Shown: piece by piece, positions 7,773 through 16,022 of the stretch | Numbering within the stretch: position 1 is the first letter of the stretch | Layout: each line of letters starts with the position of its first letter | Source: Georgenia satyanarayanai | GTDB lineage: Bacteria > Actinomycetota > Actinomycetes > Actinomycetales > Actinomycetaceae | Direction: 5' to 3' | NCBI RefSeq assembly: GCF_900116375.1 | Contig: NZ_UETB01000001.1 | Span: 248,001 to 312,000, forward strand | Length of the DNA: 64,000 bases | Position numbers and translations under genes: made by a program | Notes under the pieces: generated by a model | Seen by the model: the letters and a program-made list of their open reading frames with translations, nothing else | Databases searched by the model: none | What the model was told of the DNA's origin: nothing

Positions 7773-9917
7773 GTGGCTCGAGGAGCCCAGCGCCCGTCGG
7801 GCGCTCGTCGTACTGCCCCGCGCAGCACGCCCAAGCGCAAGCACCAGGACAACAGCGGGCTCATCCCGGTGCTGGCCCGGGCCGTCCGCGAGGTCGAGGG
7901 TGCGGTGAAGCGCGAGCGGGTGGTCCCCTCCACCCGCACGAAGTTCCAGGCCATCGCGCTGCTCGTGCGCGAGGAGCGCGCCCGCATCAAGGTGGACACG
8001 ACGCTGAACGAGGCCCGTCGCGGCGAGGAGCTCAAGCGCCTCGACGGCATCGCCACCATCCTCGCCGTCACCGCCGCCCGCGACCCCCGCCTCCTCGCCC
8101 TCATCGCCGACGAGGCCGTCGTCTCGCCCGAGGCCCGCGAGCTGCGCCGCGAGATGCTCCTCGACGCCGGCTTCGAGGTCCCCGAGGAGGCGGAGCCCGA
8201 GCCCGAGGGGCCGCGCGAGCCCTCCGCCGTCGAGCAGCGCCAGGTGGTGCCGCAGGCCGTCATCTCCCGCCAGATGGCCAACCCTTTCCTCGAGCCGGAC
8301 TACGACGCCGTGCGCCGGCCACCGGCCCGCCCGCGCCGCCTGGCCGGCTGGGAGCTCATCGAGCCGCTGCTGCGCTCCTTCGAGTACGGCGGCGAGGCCG
8401 CCTGCATGACGCTGCCCGAGCCGAACGGCACCCGCGTGCCGCCCGGGCTCGAGCTCATGCCGCACCAGTCCCGGCTGGTCGAGGCCGCCGCCGAGGGCCA
8501 CCGCACCTTCCTCCTCGCCGACGAGCCGGGCCTGGGCAAGACGGCGCAGGCGCTGCTCGCCGCGCAGGCCGCCGACGCCTACCCGCTCCTCGTCGTCGTC
8601 CCCAACGTCGTCAAGACGAACTGGGCCCGCGAGGCGGAGCGCTGGACGCCCGCCCACCGCGCCACCGTCGTCCACGGCGACGGCGAGGACATCGACGCCT
8701 TCGCCGACATCATCGTCATCAACTACGAGATCCTCGAGCGCCACGTCGGCTGGCTCGGGAGCCTCGAGCTGGGCGTGCGCGGGATGGTCGTCGACGAGGC
8801 GCACTTCATCAAGAACAAGAAGTCCCAGCGGTCCCAGCACGTGCTCCACCTGTCCGAGCAGCTGCGCTCACGCCCGTGGGCCCCGCTCCTCATGGCGCTC
8901 ACCGGCACCCCGCTCATCAACGACATCGAGGACTTCACCGCGATCTGGCAGTTCCTCGGCTGGATCGACGAGGAGAAGCCCCTCGGGGACCTCATGGAGG
9001 CGCTGGAGGAGACCGGCCTGGTGCCCTCGGACCGCGGCTTCTACGCCGCCGCCCGCAGCGCCGTCATCGAGCAGGGCATCGTGCGGCGCCGCAAGATCGA
9101 CGTCGCCGCCGACCTGCCCGCCCGCCGCATCGCCGATGTCTTCGTCGAGCTCGACGACGCCGCGGGCCGCTCGATCCGCGACGCCGAGCGGGCGCTGGCC
9201 CGCCGTCTCGTCAACCGCTACCGCAAGGCCCTGGAGGTGCGGCACGGGGAGAACGTCGTCGAGGGCATCGACCACGAGCTCGTCCGCCAGGTCGCCGTGT
9301 GGGAGACGACGAAGACCTCGGAGAAGAAGTCCGAGGACAACGTCTTCACGATGATGCGCAAGCTCGGCTCGGCCAAGGGCGGGGCCGCGGCCGACTACGC
9401 CGCCCAGCTCGCGCGCAACGTCGGCAAGGTCGTGTTCTTCGCCAAGCACATCGACGTCATGGACGCCGCGGAGGAGCTCTTCACCCAGCGGGGCATCCGC
9501 TTCGCCTCGGTCCGGGGCGACCAGAGCTCCACGGCGCGGCAGAAGAACATCGACGCGTTCACGAACGACCCCGAGGTCTCGATCGCCGTCTGCTCGCTCA
9601 CCGCGGCGGGCGTGGGGCTCAACCTCCAGGTGGCGTCCAACCTCGTGCTCGCCGAGCTCTCGTGGACCGACGCCGAGCAGACCCAGGCGATCGACCGGGT
9701 CCACCGCATCGGTCAGCCCGAGCCCGTGACGGCATGGCGCATCATCGCCGCCCAGACCCTCGACACCCGCATCGCCGAGCTCATCGGGTCCAAGGCGGGC
9801 CTCGCGGCCCGGGCCCTGGACGGCTCGGACGAGGAGGTCGTCGCGGACGTCCAGGTGGAGATGCTCGTCGCGCTGCTCACCGACGCGCTGAGTAGCTCGG
9901 CGCCCGTCCTGGCGTGA
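7773..9917 (+). CDS. SNF2-family DEAD/DEAH-box helicase
   Basis: A 714-residue ATP-dependent DNA translocase. An N-terminal basic and acidic region without recognised domains (about 1-230) precedes the helicase core. That core has motif I LLADEPGLGKTAQAL (near 250), DEAH box VVDEAHFIKN (near 342), motif III LTGTPLIND, and motifs V-VI TAAGVGLNLQVAS and AIDRVHRIGQ (near 644). The HRIGQ ending is typical of bacterial SWI2/SNF2 ATPases that remodel nucleoprotein or accompany DNA repair. The GTG at 7773 is chosen because GGAGGAGGAG lies just upstream; earlier in-frame starts have no comparable site. The stop overlaps the start codon region of the RDD gene. Confidence 0.92.
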   Translation: MARGAQRPSGARRTAPRSTPKRKHQDNSGLIPVLARAVREVEGAVKRERVVPSTRTKFQAIALLVREERARIKVDTTLNEARRGEELKRLDGIATILAVTAARDPRLLALIADEAVVSPEARELRREMLLDAGFEVPEEAEPEPEGPREPSAVEQRQVVPQAVISRQMANPFLEPDYDAVRRPPARPRRLAGWELIEPLLRSFEYGGEAACMTLPEPNGTRVPPGLELMPHQSRLVEAAAEGHRTFLLADEPGLGKTAQALLAAQAADAYPLLVVVPNVVKTNWAREAERWTPAHRATVVHGDGEDIDAFADIIVINYEILERHVGWLGSLELGVRGMVVDEAHFIKNKKSQRSQHVLHLSEQLRSRPWAPLLMALTGTPLINDIEDFTAIWQFLGWIDEEKPLGDLMEALEETGLVPSDRGFYAAARSAVIEQGIVRRRKIDVAADLPARRIADVFVELDDAAGRSIRDAERALARRLVNRYRKALEVRHGENVVEGIDHELVRQVAVWETTKTSEKKSEDNVFTMMRKLGSAKGGAAADYAAQLARNVGKVVFFAKHIDVMDAAEELFTQRGIRFASVRGDQSSTARQKNIDAFTNDPEVSIAVCSLTAAGVGLNLQVASNLVLAELSWTDAEQTQAIDRVHRIGQPEPVTAWRIIAAQTLDTRIAELIGSKAGLAARALDGSDEEVVADVQVEMLVALLTDALSSSAPVLA

Positions 9918-9934
9918 GCGGGAAGGGACATACC

Positions 9935-10387
9935 GTGGCGGACGTGCGCCCAGGCCTCGCGCCCTGGGAGGTGCGGGTCTTCGCGTCCTGGTTCGATCTC
10001 GTGGTCGTCGGGCTGCCGGCGCTCGTGCCCCTGGGGTACGCGCTGGCGACGGCGCAGCCGCGGGGGCCGGGCAGTGACGCCTCCGACCTCACCCCGGCCG
10101 GGATCGTCGCCGCGTGGGTGGCGATCCTGCTCTACCTGGGGATCTGGTCGTGGAACCGCTACGTGCGCACGGCGCGCACGGGGCAGTCGTGGGGCAAGCG
10201 GCGCCGCGGGATCACGGTGCGGACCGTGACCGGAGAGGTGCCCAGTGCGGGGCGGCTCGTCGCCCGGGACCTCGCCCACGTGCTCGACGTCCTGCCCCTG
10301 TTCCTCGGGCTGCTGTGGCCCAGCTGGGACCGGCGCCGTCAGACCTTCGCCGACAAGATCGTCGGGACCGTCGTCACCGTCGCGTAG
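9935..10387 (+). CDS. RDD-family membrane protein
   Basis: A 150-residue integral membrane protein with two clear transmembrane helices (about 15-40 and 58-78) and a C-terminal RDD pattern: TGQSWGKRRRGITVRTVTG, the Arg/Asp motif LVARDLAHVLD, and the ending RRQTFADKIVGT. RDD proteins are implicated in small-molecule or ion transport. Three starts are possible: GTG 9914 overlapping the helicase stop, GTG 9935 with GGAAGGGA six bases upstream (chosen), and GTG 9944, which follows a TACCGT box at 9931-9936 by seven bases and could start a leaderless message. Confidence 0.85.
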   Translation: MADVRPGLAPWEVRVFASWFDLVVVGLPALVPLGYALATAQPRGPGSDASDLTPAGIVAAWVAILLYLGIWSWNRYVRTARTGQSWGKRRRGITVRTVTGEVPSAGRLVARDLAHVLDVLPLFLGLLWPSWDRRRQTFADKIVGTVVTVA

Positions 10388-10395
10388 CTGCTCCG

Positions 10396-11319
10396 TCAGC
10401 CAGGGCTGAGCGTGGTCCAGCTCTGCGGGACCAGCTGGCTCGTCTCGACACGGGTGAGGGACGAGGTCGGCACGCTCACCTCGTAGAGCCCGGCGTCGAT
10501 CTTGGGCAGGCGCAGCCCCTCGGCCAGGTCGGCGTTGTGGCCGATGTAGCTCACGTGGGAGACGGCCTCACCGTTCTGGTCGGTCCACTGGTCGACGACG
10601 CGGACCTCCAGGCCGTTCCACCGGGCCGTCACGTACATCTCGAAGAGCTGGCTCACCTCGGCGCGAGGGACCTCGCGCGACCATCGGCCGGCGGGCGTGC
10701 GGCGGAACCCGTACTGGGCGGGCGGCTCGACCTCGGCCGCGACGACGACGCGGTCGTCGAGGACGTCGGCGTTCAGGGGCGTGTTGGCCCAGATGGCCAT
10801 CGCGCCGACGTACCGGGATATCCGGGGGCTGGAGGAGTGCCCGACCCGCACCGTGTCGGACTGCCAGCCGTGGCCGACGTCGACGTAGCGGGCGAGCACC
10901 TGGGCCGAGCCGTCGGCGCTGATGCGCACCAGCTCCGAGCCGGCCGGCACCCGCGAGTGGGCCAGCCAGGAGAGCGGGACGACGGCCAGCGAGGTGGCGA
11001 CGAACCCCGTGCCCGTGAACGGCGGGCGGTCGACGAAGGGGCCGCCGGTCCGCGCCCGGCTCGCCTCGTCCAGCCCACCCACGGCGTTCTCGAAGCGGAG
11101 CTGGGGGGTCGCCGGGAAGCGCAGGACGTCGACGTACGGAGCGTCGGGCCGGTGCGGACTGCCCGGGAAGCCGAGGCCGTGCACCTCGTAGACGGCGGCG
11201 GGAGTCGTCGCGTCGGCGACGTCGGCCGCGCGCACGACGAACCCGCCCACCCGGTCGAAGCCGCTCTCGAGATAGGCGGCGGACACCTGGGGGGTGACCG
11301 CCTTCTGCATCCACGTCAT
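10396..11319 (-). CDS. Toxin-like / immunity-like two-domain fusion protein at the end of the T7SS locus
   Basis: A 307-residue protein without a known family. Residues about 20-155 resemble the C-terminal domain of the polymorphic toxin at 12158-14923. Shared anchors are VGGFVVRAADV versus IGGFVARGADM, PFTGTGF versus PFRGSGF, and VPAGSELVRISADGS versus VPEGAELMRIRPDGT. Residues about 168-295 resemble the putative immunity protein at 11781-12161: RWSREVPRAE versus RWSRRVERSQ, then VTARWNGLEVRV versus TTAVWKGQQVTV. The ATG at 11319 is used; further upstream the frame enters the pseudogene. There is no WXG/LXG region and no signal peptide. It could be a self-neutralised remnant, an orphan immunity protein, or a regulator. 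The homology was judged by eye only. Confidence 0.7.
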   Translation of the reverse strand: MTWMQKAVTPQVSAAYLESGFDRVGGFVVRAADVADATTPAAVYEVHGLGFPGSPHRPDAPYVDVLRFPATPQLRFENAVGGLDEASRARTGGPFVDRPPFTGTGFVATSLAVVPLSWLAHSRVPAGSELVRISADGSAQVLARYVDVGHGWQSDTVRVGHSSSPRISRYVGAMAIWANTPLNADVLDDRVVVAAEVEPPAQYGFRRTPAGRWSREVPRAEVSQLFEMYVTARWNGLEVRVVDQWTDQNGEAVSHVSYIGHNADLAEGLRLPKIDAGLYEVSVPTSSLTRVETSQLVPQSWTTLSPG

Positions 11320-11448
11320 GTCTGGCTCCCTCGTCGTGTCATTCGCGACCACGGACGATTGTGCCCGAGATGTGCGCCGCGCTGTCCCGGGGCTCGCTGC
11401 TCGTGCCGGAATCCGACACGACGTCCGCGACGTGTTCGGGCACGCCGT

Positions 11449-11695
11449 GTGCGCCACCTCGGAGACGTCGGAGAGTGAGTCGATGGGTACGTCGCCGCTC
11501 CACATCCCGTGGTGGTGGTGGGTGTGCTCAGGTCAGCGGTCGGTGCCCTCGCTGTAGTTCGATGGAGGCACTGTCGCCGAGGACCGACCGGACGTCGACC
11601 TCTTTCCCCTTCCAGACCGCAGTCGTCTGGACAATTATGGCTTGGCTGAGCGCGGACCGCGACACCCGCCGGGTGGCGAACGGCCCCGCCCTCAT
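11449..11695 (-). pseudogene. Broken duplicate of the T7SS immunity gene
   Basis: The minus strand here repeats the intact immunity gene at 11781-12161 in degraded form. It begins MRAGPFA (intact gene: MRAGAYA), skips about 40-45 codons in frame, then continues with RRVSRSALSQ and TTAVWKGKEVDVRSVLGD, close to the intact TTAVWKGQQVTVRSVLGD. It then reaches a stop at 11528. The homologous end (DVPIDSLSDVSE versus TVPVDSLSDVTE) follows in another frame at 11505-11449. At DNA level the run gacgtcggagagtgagtcga is shared by both copies. An internal deletion plus a frameshift and stop make it non-functional. The duplication spacing is about 340 bp. Confidence 0.75.
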
Positions 11696-11780
11696 TGCGC
11701 TCGTCCGGGCCGGTCGACACTGTGCGACCACCTGCGGTTCCGGTACACCGCTGTGACCTTGAGATGTGCACCGTCACTGC

Positions 11781-12161
11781 TCACAGCGGGATCTCGATGA
11801 CTTCCTCGGTGACGTCGGAGAGTGAGTCGACGGGAACCGTGCCGGTCATCAGCCCGTGCTTGTGGTGGGTGAGCTCGGGCCACCGGCTCGCGTCCTGGCT
11901 GCCGAACTCGATGGTGGCGCGGTCGCCCAGGACCGACCGGACCGTCACCTGTTGCCCCTTCCAGACTGCGGTGGTCTTGACGACGAAGGTCCGGGTGAAC
12001 TGGGACCGCTCGACACGCCGGGACCATCGGCGGTGATTGTCACGTTCGAAGCCGGGCGGTTGCGGGTCGCTGAGCGGAGCAAGGAGCAGGATGGACGGTC
12101 CGCGGACATTCTTGGCTCGGTACGTCACACCGTCGAGGGCGGCATACGCGCCTGCTCTCAT
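11781..12161 (-). CDS. Putative immunity protein of the T7SS polymorphic toxin
   Basis: A 126-residue cytosolic-type protein (no signal or membrane segment), rich in predicted beta strands and charged residues, with no family I can name. Its ATG at 12161 overlaps the stop of the toxin gene (ATGA), which is the usual arrangement for an immunity gene translated with its toxin. A degenerate second copy lies directly downstream, and a related domain forms the C-terminal half of the 10396-11319 protein; duplication and decay of immunity genes is typical of polymorphic toxin loci. The function is inferred from this arrangement, not from a recognised domain. Confidence 0.72.
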   Translation of the reverse strand: MRAGAYAALDGVTYRAKNVRGPSILLLAPLSDPQPPGFERDNHRRWSRRVERSQFTRTFVVKTTAVWKGQQVTVRSVLGDRATIEFGSQDASRWPELTHHKHGLMTGTVPVDSLSDVTEEVIEIPL

Positions 12162-14923
12162 GGGGTGGGCCCCGGTTGCTCGACGATGACGTGCCAATGG
12201 TCGTCCCTGAACACCGCGGCGATCTCCTGGGTACCGTCGGGCCGGATCCGCATGAGCTCCGCGCCTTCGGGAACCAGGACGCGGACGTCGGGCGCTCCAT
12301 ATGTGGCCTCCGGAGCGTAGTGCGGCCCGGTGCCTCCGAAACCACTTCCCCGGAAGGGGTTCGTGGGATCGAAGGCGTTGCCCGTGTAGTACTTGCCGGC
12401 CGGGTAGTGGCTGTTGATGAACTCCTGCATCGCCGCTCCTCGCGCTGCGGGATCGGCGATGTCATAGATCGAGTCGGGCATCTCCCTCATGGCTTTGAGC
12501 GGCCCGTCAGGGACCCACGGGTTGAACTGAGCGCCGGCCAGGTCGTCGCCGTCGAGCAACAGGCCATCGCCGGCGCGGTAGCGGACGGCGAACATCGACT
12601 CCCCGTCCGCGCGGAACGTGACCGTGTCGTAGTTGAGGCCGAGCCGGTAGTAGAGCTCAGACGGTGTCGCCCCCAACATGTCCGCGCCGCGTGCGACGAA
12701 GCCTCCGATGGTCTCGAAGTCTCCCTCCGGCGTCCCGGCGCGCTCGACCAGGCTCGGCTCGGCGTGCCGCCCGATGTCGTCACCGAGGATCTGGGCCACA
12801 TTCTCCGGAGGAAGGACCTTCTGCAGGACGTCGTCGGGGTGGATGGGCGGCAAGGCCTCACGGATCTCGATGAGGGTGATGACCTCCTGGCGAGTCATGT
12901 CCACCAACGGCTTCTGGACGAGGTCCGTCAGCTGTACCTCGGTCAACCCGTGCGCGGGCAGAATCTCGGCCAGGGCGTCCTGGTACCGCGCCTGATCACT
13001 GATGAGGTCGTCCCGCATGTTGACGACGTGCGGCTGCCCGCTCTTGTCGATTGCGACTCGTCCCTGTTCAGGGCCCTCGCCCGCCGCGCCAGAAGGGCCT
13101 TCGCTGCCGGTTCCCGTACCGCCCGCGTCGCCCTTGTCACCCGGCGTGGCGTCGGTGATGTCGTCGGCTGCGCCGGTGCCGGGCGTGGCGTCGGTGATGT
13201 CGTCGGCTGCGCCGGTGCCGGGCGTGGCGTCGGTGATGTCGTCGGCTGCGCCGGTGCCGGGCGTGGCGTCGGTGATGTCGTCGGCTGCGCTGGTGCCGGG
13301 CGTGGCGTCGGTGATGTCGTCGGCTGCGCCGGTGCCGGGCGTGGCGTCGGTGATGTCGTCACCTGCGTCCGCGCCGGGCTGGCCGGCCTCACCGGTGGTG
13401 CCGCCGCTGTTGGTTGGCGCACCATCGGCGATGTCGTCGATCCCGCCCGCGGCGGGCGCGCCGGACGAACCACCGTGGCCGCCGCCAGAGGAGCTCGCGC
13501 CGGACCCGCCGGACGAGGAGCCACCGGACGTCGAGCCGCCGGATGAGGAGCTACCCGTCGGAGCGTCGGAGCCAGCGGCTCCGGACGATCCGGGCTGCGA
13601 GGGGGAGCGCGGCGGCTCGGCGAGGCCCTCGGGGCTGTTGCCAGACCCGCCGGGCTGCGTCGAGCCGGGCGCCTCGGTGGCGCTGCGGGTGCCGGCGTGG
13701 ACGGGCTCGGGGGCCTCCACAGGCTGGTGGCGCGGCGGCTGAGCGTCGGGGTTGCGCGTCGGGGCACCCGTCGGCGCGTCGGCGTCGGGGAGCGTGGCTC
13801 GGTCGACGCCGGGCCGGAAGTCCGGGACCTCGATGCCCTTGATGCCGGTGGTGAAGTCGTCGAAGAGGGTACGCACGGTAGGGGCCGCGAGCCGCCCGCC
13901 CTTGATCATCAGGCTGACCGGGTCGACGAAGTCACCGATCCGCGCACCGGTCTGGAGCGCCTTGGAGAACTTGCCGGCCTTGCCGGCGGTGCCGGCCCCC
14001 TTGACGGCCGCACCCGCCGGGATGAAGAAGGTGAGCACGTTGAAGACGGTGCCGCCGGCGGCGGTGGCGTAGTCGCCCTCGGCCCAGGAGTCGTACATGA
14101 TGAGGCCCTTGCCCACACCCAGCCAGGCCTCCCCGATCGGGGTCGAGCCGAGGCCGATGAGGCTGGCCAGGCCGTCGCGCGTCGCGTCGGCGTTCTCGCC
14201 GATGCCAAAGATGGCACCGCCGATGTCGATGATGCCGCCGATGGTGCCGCCGACGCCCTCGACGAGGAACCCGTCCCAGACGAAGCGCTTGACCTGCACA
14301 CCGGCCGACTTCGGGCAGTGGTCGCGGCGCTGGACCTCCGAGCCCCACGGCATCTCCGCCTCGGTGCTCAGCTCGTCGACGCCGTAGCCGAACTCGTCGT
14401 CCTCGCCGGTCATCGCGTGCCAGGGCTCGGCTCCGTAGAGGGCCCGGATGGCGTTGGCGCAGCGTCGTTCGGCCTCCCAGAGCAGCACTTGCTGGGCGTT
14501 GACCCTCTCGACGAGCGCGGTGTTGTCGTCGACGAGGTCCTGGTCGTAGTCCCACTCCGGGTTGCCCGCGATATCGTTCCGGAAGGCGACGGCATCGCTT
14601 CGGATGGTCCTGAGCGATTCCTTGATCGGCCGGATGTCCTCGGCGAAGTTCTGCAGCGCCTTGGCGACGGACTCGAGGGACTCGCTCACCGACAGGGACT
14701 TCGTCTCGACGTCGTCCATCACGGCGAAGAGGGTCTCGGCCTCGGGAGCCTCGTAGTGGTTGGCCAGAGCGCGCCACTCGGTGACGACGGCGGCACCGGT
14801 GTCGCGCACGTCCTGGGCCTTGGTCGAGATCGTGGTCGCCGCCAGCTCGACGCCGTCGGGGTCGAGCTCGTCCCCCGGGATGGCCGAGGGGTTGATGCCC
14901 TTGGAGTAGCAGACGTCGGTCAT
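12158..14923 (-). CDS. T7SS-associated polymorphic toxin (921 aa)
   Basis: The N-terminal ~200 residues are helical and WXG/LXG-like, without a signal peptide, as in proteins exported by EccC. Residues ~215-330 hold glycine-rich hydrophobic segments (GGTIGGIIDIGGAIFGIG; FNVLTFFIPAGAAV) that could insert in membranes. A long Pro/Gly/Ser linker (~370-510) follows, then six copies of a 13-residue repeat (DDITDATPGTGAA, ~516-594). The C-terminal part (~600-921) contains the presumed effector domain (~730-915), which recurs in the 10396-11319 protein. No catalytic family was recognised; in particular the TNT motif is absent. Start ATG 14923 overlaps the upstream stop, and the stop overlaps the immunity gene. 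It is probably delivered to competitor cells. Confidence 0.8.
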   Translation of the reverse strand: MTDVCYSKGINPSAIPGDELDPDGVELAATTISTKAQDVRDTGAAVVTEWRALANHYEAPEAETLFAVMDDVETKSLSVSESLESVAKALQNFAEDIRPIKESLRTIRSDAVAFRNDIAGNPEWDYDQDLVDDNTALVERVNAQQVLLWEAERRCANAIRALYGAEPWHAMTGEDDEFGYGVDELSTEAEMPWGSEVQRRDHCPKSAGVQVKRFVWDGFLVEGVGGTIGGIIDIGGAIFGIGENADATRDGLASLIGLGSTPIGEAWLGVGKGLIMYDSWAEGDYATAAGGTVFNVLTFFIPAGAAVKGAGTAGKAGKFSKALQTGARIGDFVDPVSLMIKGGRLAAPTVRTLFDDFTTGIKGIEVPDFRPGVDRATLPDADAPTGAPTRNPDAQPPRHQPVEAPEPVHAGTRSATEAPGSTQPGGSGNSPEGLAEPPRSPSQPGSSGAAGSDAPTGSSSSGGSTSGGSSSGGSGASSSGGGHGGSSGAPAAGGIDDIADGAPTNSGGTTGEAGQPGADAGDDITDATPGTGAADDITDATPGTSAADDITDATPGTGAADDITDATPGTGAADDITDATPGTGAADDITDATPGDKGDAGGTGTGSEGPSGAAGEGPEQGRVAIDKSGQPHVVNMRDDLISDQARYQDALAEILPAHGLTEVQLTDLVQKPLVDMTRQEVITLIEIREALPPIHPDDVLQKVLPPENVAQILGDDIGRHAEPSLVERAGTPEGDFETIGGFVARGADMLGATPSELYYRLGLNYDTVTFRADGESMFAVRYRAGDGLLLDGDDLAGAQFNPWVPDGPLKAMREMPDSIYDIADPAARGAAMQEFINSHYPAGKYYTGNAFDPTNPFRGSGFGGTGPHYAPEATYGAPDVRVLVPEGAELMRIRPDGTQEIAAVFRDDHWHVIVEQPGPTP
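13142..13375 (-). repeat. Six tandem 39-bp repeats inside the toxin gene
   Basis: Six consecutive 39-bp units, each encoding DDITDATP plus a five-residue spacer, form a low-complexity acidic linker between the export half and the effector half of the toxin. Four central units are nearly identical (one GTS for GTG change), and the last unit is more diverged. The high identity suggests recent expansion or contraction by slippage or recombination, which changes linker length but not frame. Confidence 0.9.
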
Positions 14924-15264
14924 TGTCCCTCCGGCTGCCAGAGTGTGTCGCCACCCGCGGCTGCTGCTGCGGCCTGGATCTCTGCGGCCATGTCGGTGTG
15001 GCCCTCGTCGTACGCCTCGGTCGCCCGTCCGGCCCCGTTGATGCCGTTCTGGATGCGGTTGCCGATCGACTCGAGGGTCGGGGAGATGTGTTCGAAGAAG
15101 CCGTAGAGGGCGTCAGCGATGACCGGGCTGCTGCCCGTCGCGATGACGGCCTCCTCGACCGGTGCGGGAAGTGCCTCGATGTCCTCGCTGAGAGTGCCGG
15201 CGACGGTCCCCACACCGGAGAGCACCGTGCCGACGCCCTCGGGATTGATCCTCCACTTGCCCAT
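14920..15264 (-). CDS. Small T7SS-associated helical protein (DUF6507-like)
   Basis: A 114-residue protein with an N-terminal WxxxPxGV pattern (KWRINPEGV), a helical middle and an Ala-rich helical C-terminus. It resembles the DUF6507-type proteins found beside WXG100 genes in actinobacteria; that family name is from memory and should be checked. It lies between the WXG100-like genes and the toxin, overlaps the toxin start by four bases, and begins at ATG 15264 six bases before the next gene's stop. It may be a partner or chaperone that pairs with the toxin's N-terminal helical domain for export. It has no signal peptide or membrane helix. Confidence 0.72.
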   Translation of the reverse strand: MGKWRINPEGVGTVLSGVGTVAGTLSEDIEALPAPVEEAVIATGSSPVIADALYGFFEHISPTLESIGNRIQNGINGAGRATEAYDEGHTDMAAEIQAAAAAAGGDTLWQPEGQ

Positions 15265-15269
15265 CGGGG

Positions 15270-15587
15270 TCAGGCGATGGAGTCGACGATGCCCTTGGCC
15301 CGGCTCAGCGCGGACTGGGCGGTGGCGTCGGTCTGCTGGAGGGACTCACGCATCGCGGCGATGATCGTGCGCACCTCGTTGGCGACGGCGTTCCACCGGG
15401 CCTCCTTGGCGGCGTACTCCTCCGAGACCCCGGTGGCCTCGTAGTCGGCCATGGCGGCCTTGACGTCGGAGTCGCGGGCGAGGATCAGGGTCTCCAGGCG
15501 GCCCGCCACCCGGTTGAAGTTCTCCTGCGCGGTCCCCGAGGCTGCCTCGTCGTAGTCGCGACGGTCGGACTGGTTTCCAGTTGCCAT
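15270..15587 (-). CDS. WXG100/ESAT-6-like secreted protein
   Basis: A 105-residue all-helical protein of the ESAT-6 superfamily size. It has an N-terminal RRDYDEAASG segment, a first helix through AGRLETLILARD, and a second helix around KEARWNAVANEVRTIIAAM. The Trp sits at the helical turn expected for the WXG motif, but the Gly is Ala (WNA). A YxxxE-like motif (YAAKE) is present, although N-terminal to the Trp. ATG 15587 has a GGAG-type site. Together with the adjacent 112-residue gene it would make the usual helical-hairpin heterodimer exported by EccC. Confidence 0.82.
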   Translation of the reverse strand: MATGNQSDRRDYDEAASGTAQENFNRVAGRLETLILARDSDVKAAMADYEATGVSEEYAAKEARWNAVANEVRTIIAAMRESLQQTDATAQSALSRAKGIVDSIA

Positions 15588-15597
15588 GGTGGTCTCC

Positions 15598-15936
15598 TCA
15601 GGCCCGCGGCGCGCCGAAGCGCGCGGCGTCGAAGTTGGTCGAGTTCGTCCGCGCGGTGGTCTCCTCGCGCATCTGGTCGTCACCCTCGGTGAAGGTGCGG
15701 TCCATGCCGGAGATCCCGGTGAGGACGGCGGCCAGCGCGCCGTTCAGGTCCACGGCGATACGGTCGGTCTCGGACTTGAACCGGTCGAAGGCGGCCCGGC
15801 CCTGACCGTTGAACTTGCCCTGCAGCGGCTCTGCTGCCGCTGCCAGCTCACGGACGAGACCGCCGAGGTCCTCGTTGTTGCTGGAGGTCTTCTTGGTCAG
15901 CGTCGACAGGACGTCTGAACCCATCGCAAACTTCAC
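15598..15936 (-). CDS. WXG100-family-like protein (partner)
   Basis: A 112-residue helical protein starting at GTG 15936 with AGGAGAG just upstream. The first helix (LGGLVRELAAAAEPL) leads to a turn KFNGQGRAAFDRFKSE, which occupies the W-x-G position with Phe in place of Trp (FNG). A second long helix follows (ALAAVLTGISGMDRTF), and the C-terminus is flexible and Asn/Thr rich. Length and pattern fit the EsxA/EsxB superfamily. It is the first of the small-protein genes after the EccC block, ten bases before the next small gene, and probably dimerises with it. Confidence 0.8.
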   Translation of the reverse strand: MKFAMGSDVLSTLTKKTSSNNEDLGGLVRELAAAAEPLQGKFNGQGRAAFDRFKSETDRIAVDLNGALAAVLTGISGMDRTFTEGDDQMREETTARTNSTNFDAARFGAPRA

Positions 15937-16022
15937 GGATCTCTCCTCCTGGTGGCGGCATGCGGCCAGGTGGCCGGCACGCTCACTGATGTTGGCACAG
16001 CCCCCACCCGCACACCACCTTC

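Noticed and set aside
12158-12740. Toxin C-terminus considered as a TNT NAD-glycohydrolase
   Set aside because: The G-x-YLSP...R-LP signature of TNT domains is missing and the remaining pattern does not align.
13142-13375. CRISPR-like array
   Set aside because: Units are directly adjacent without unique spacers and are in frame inside a coding gene.
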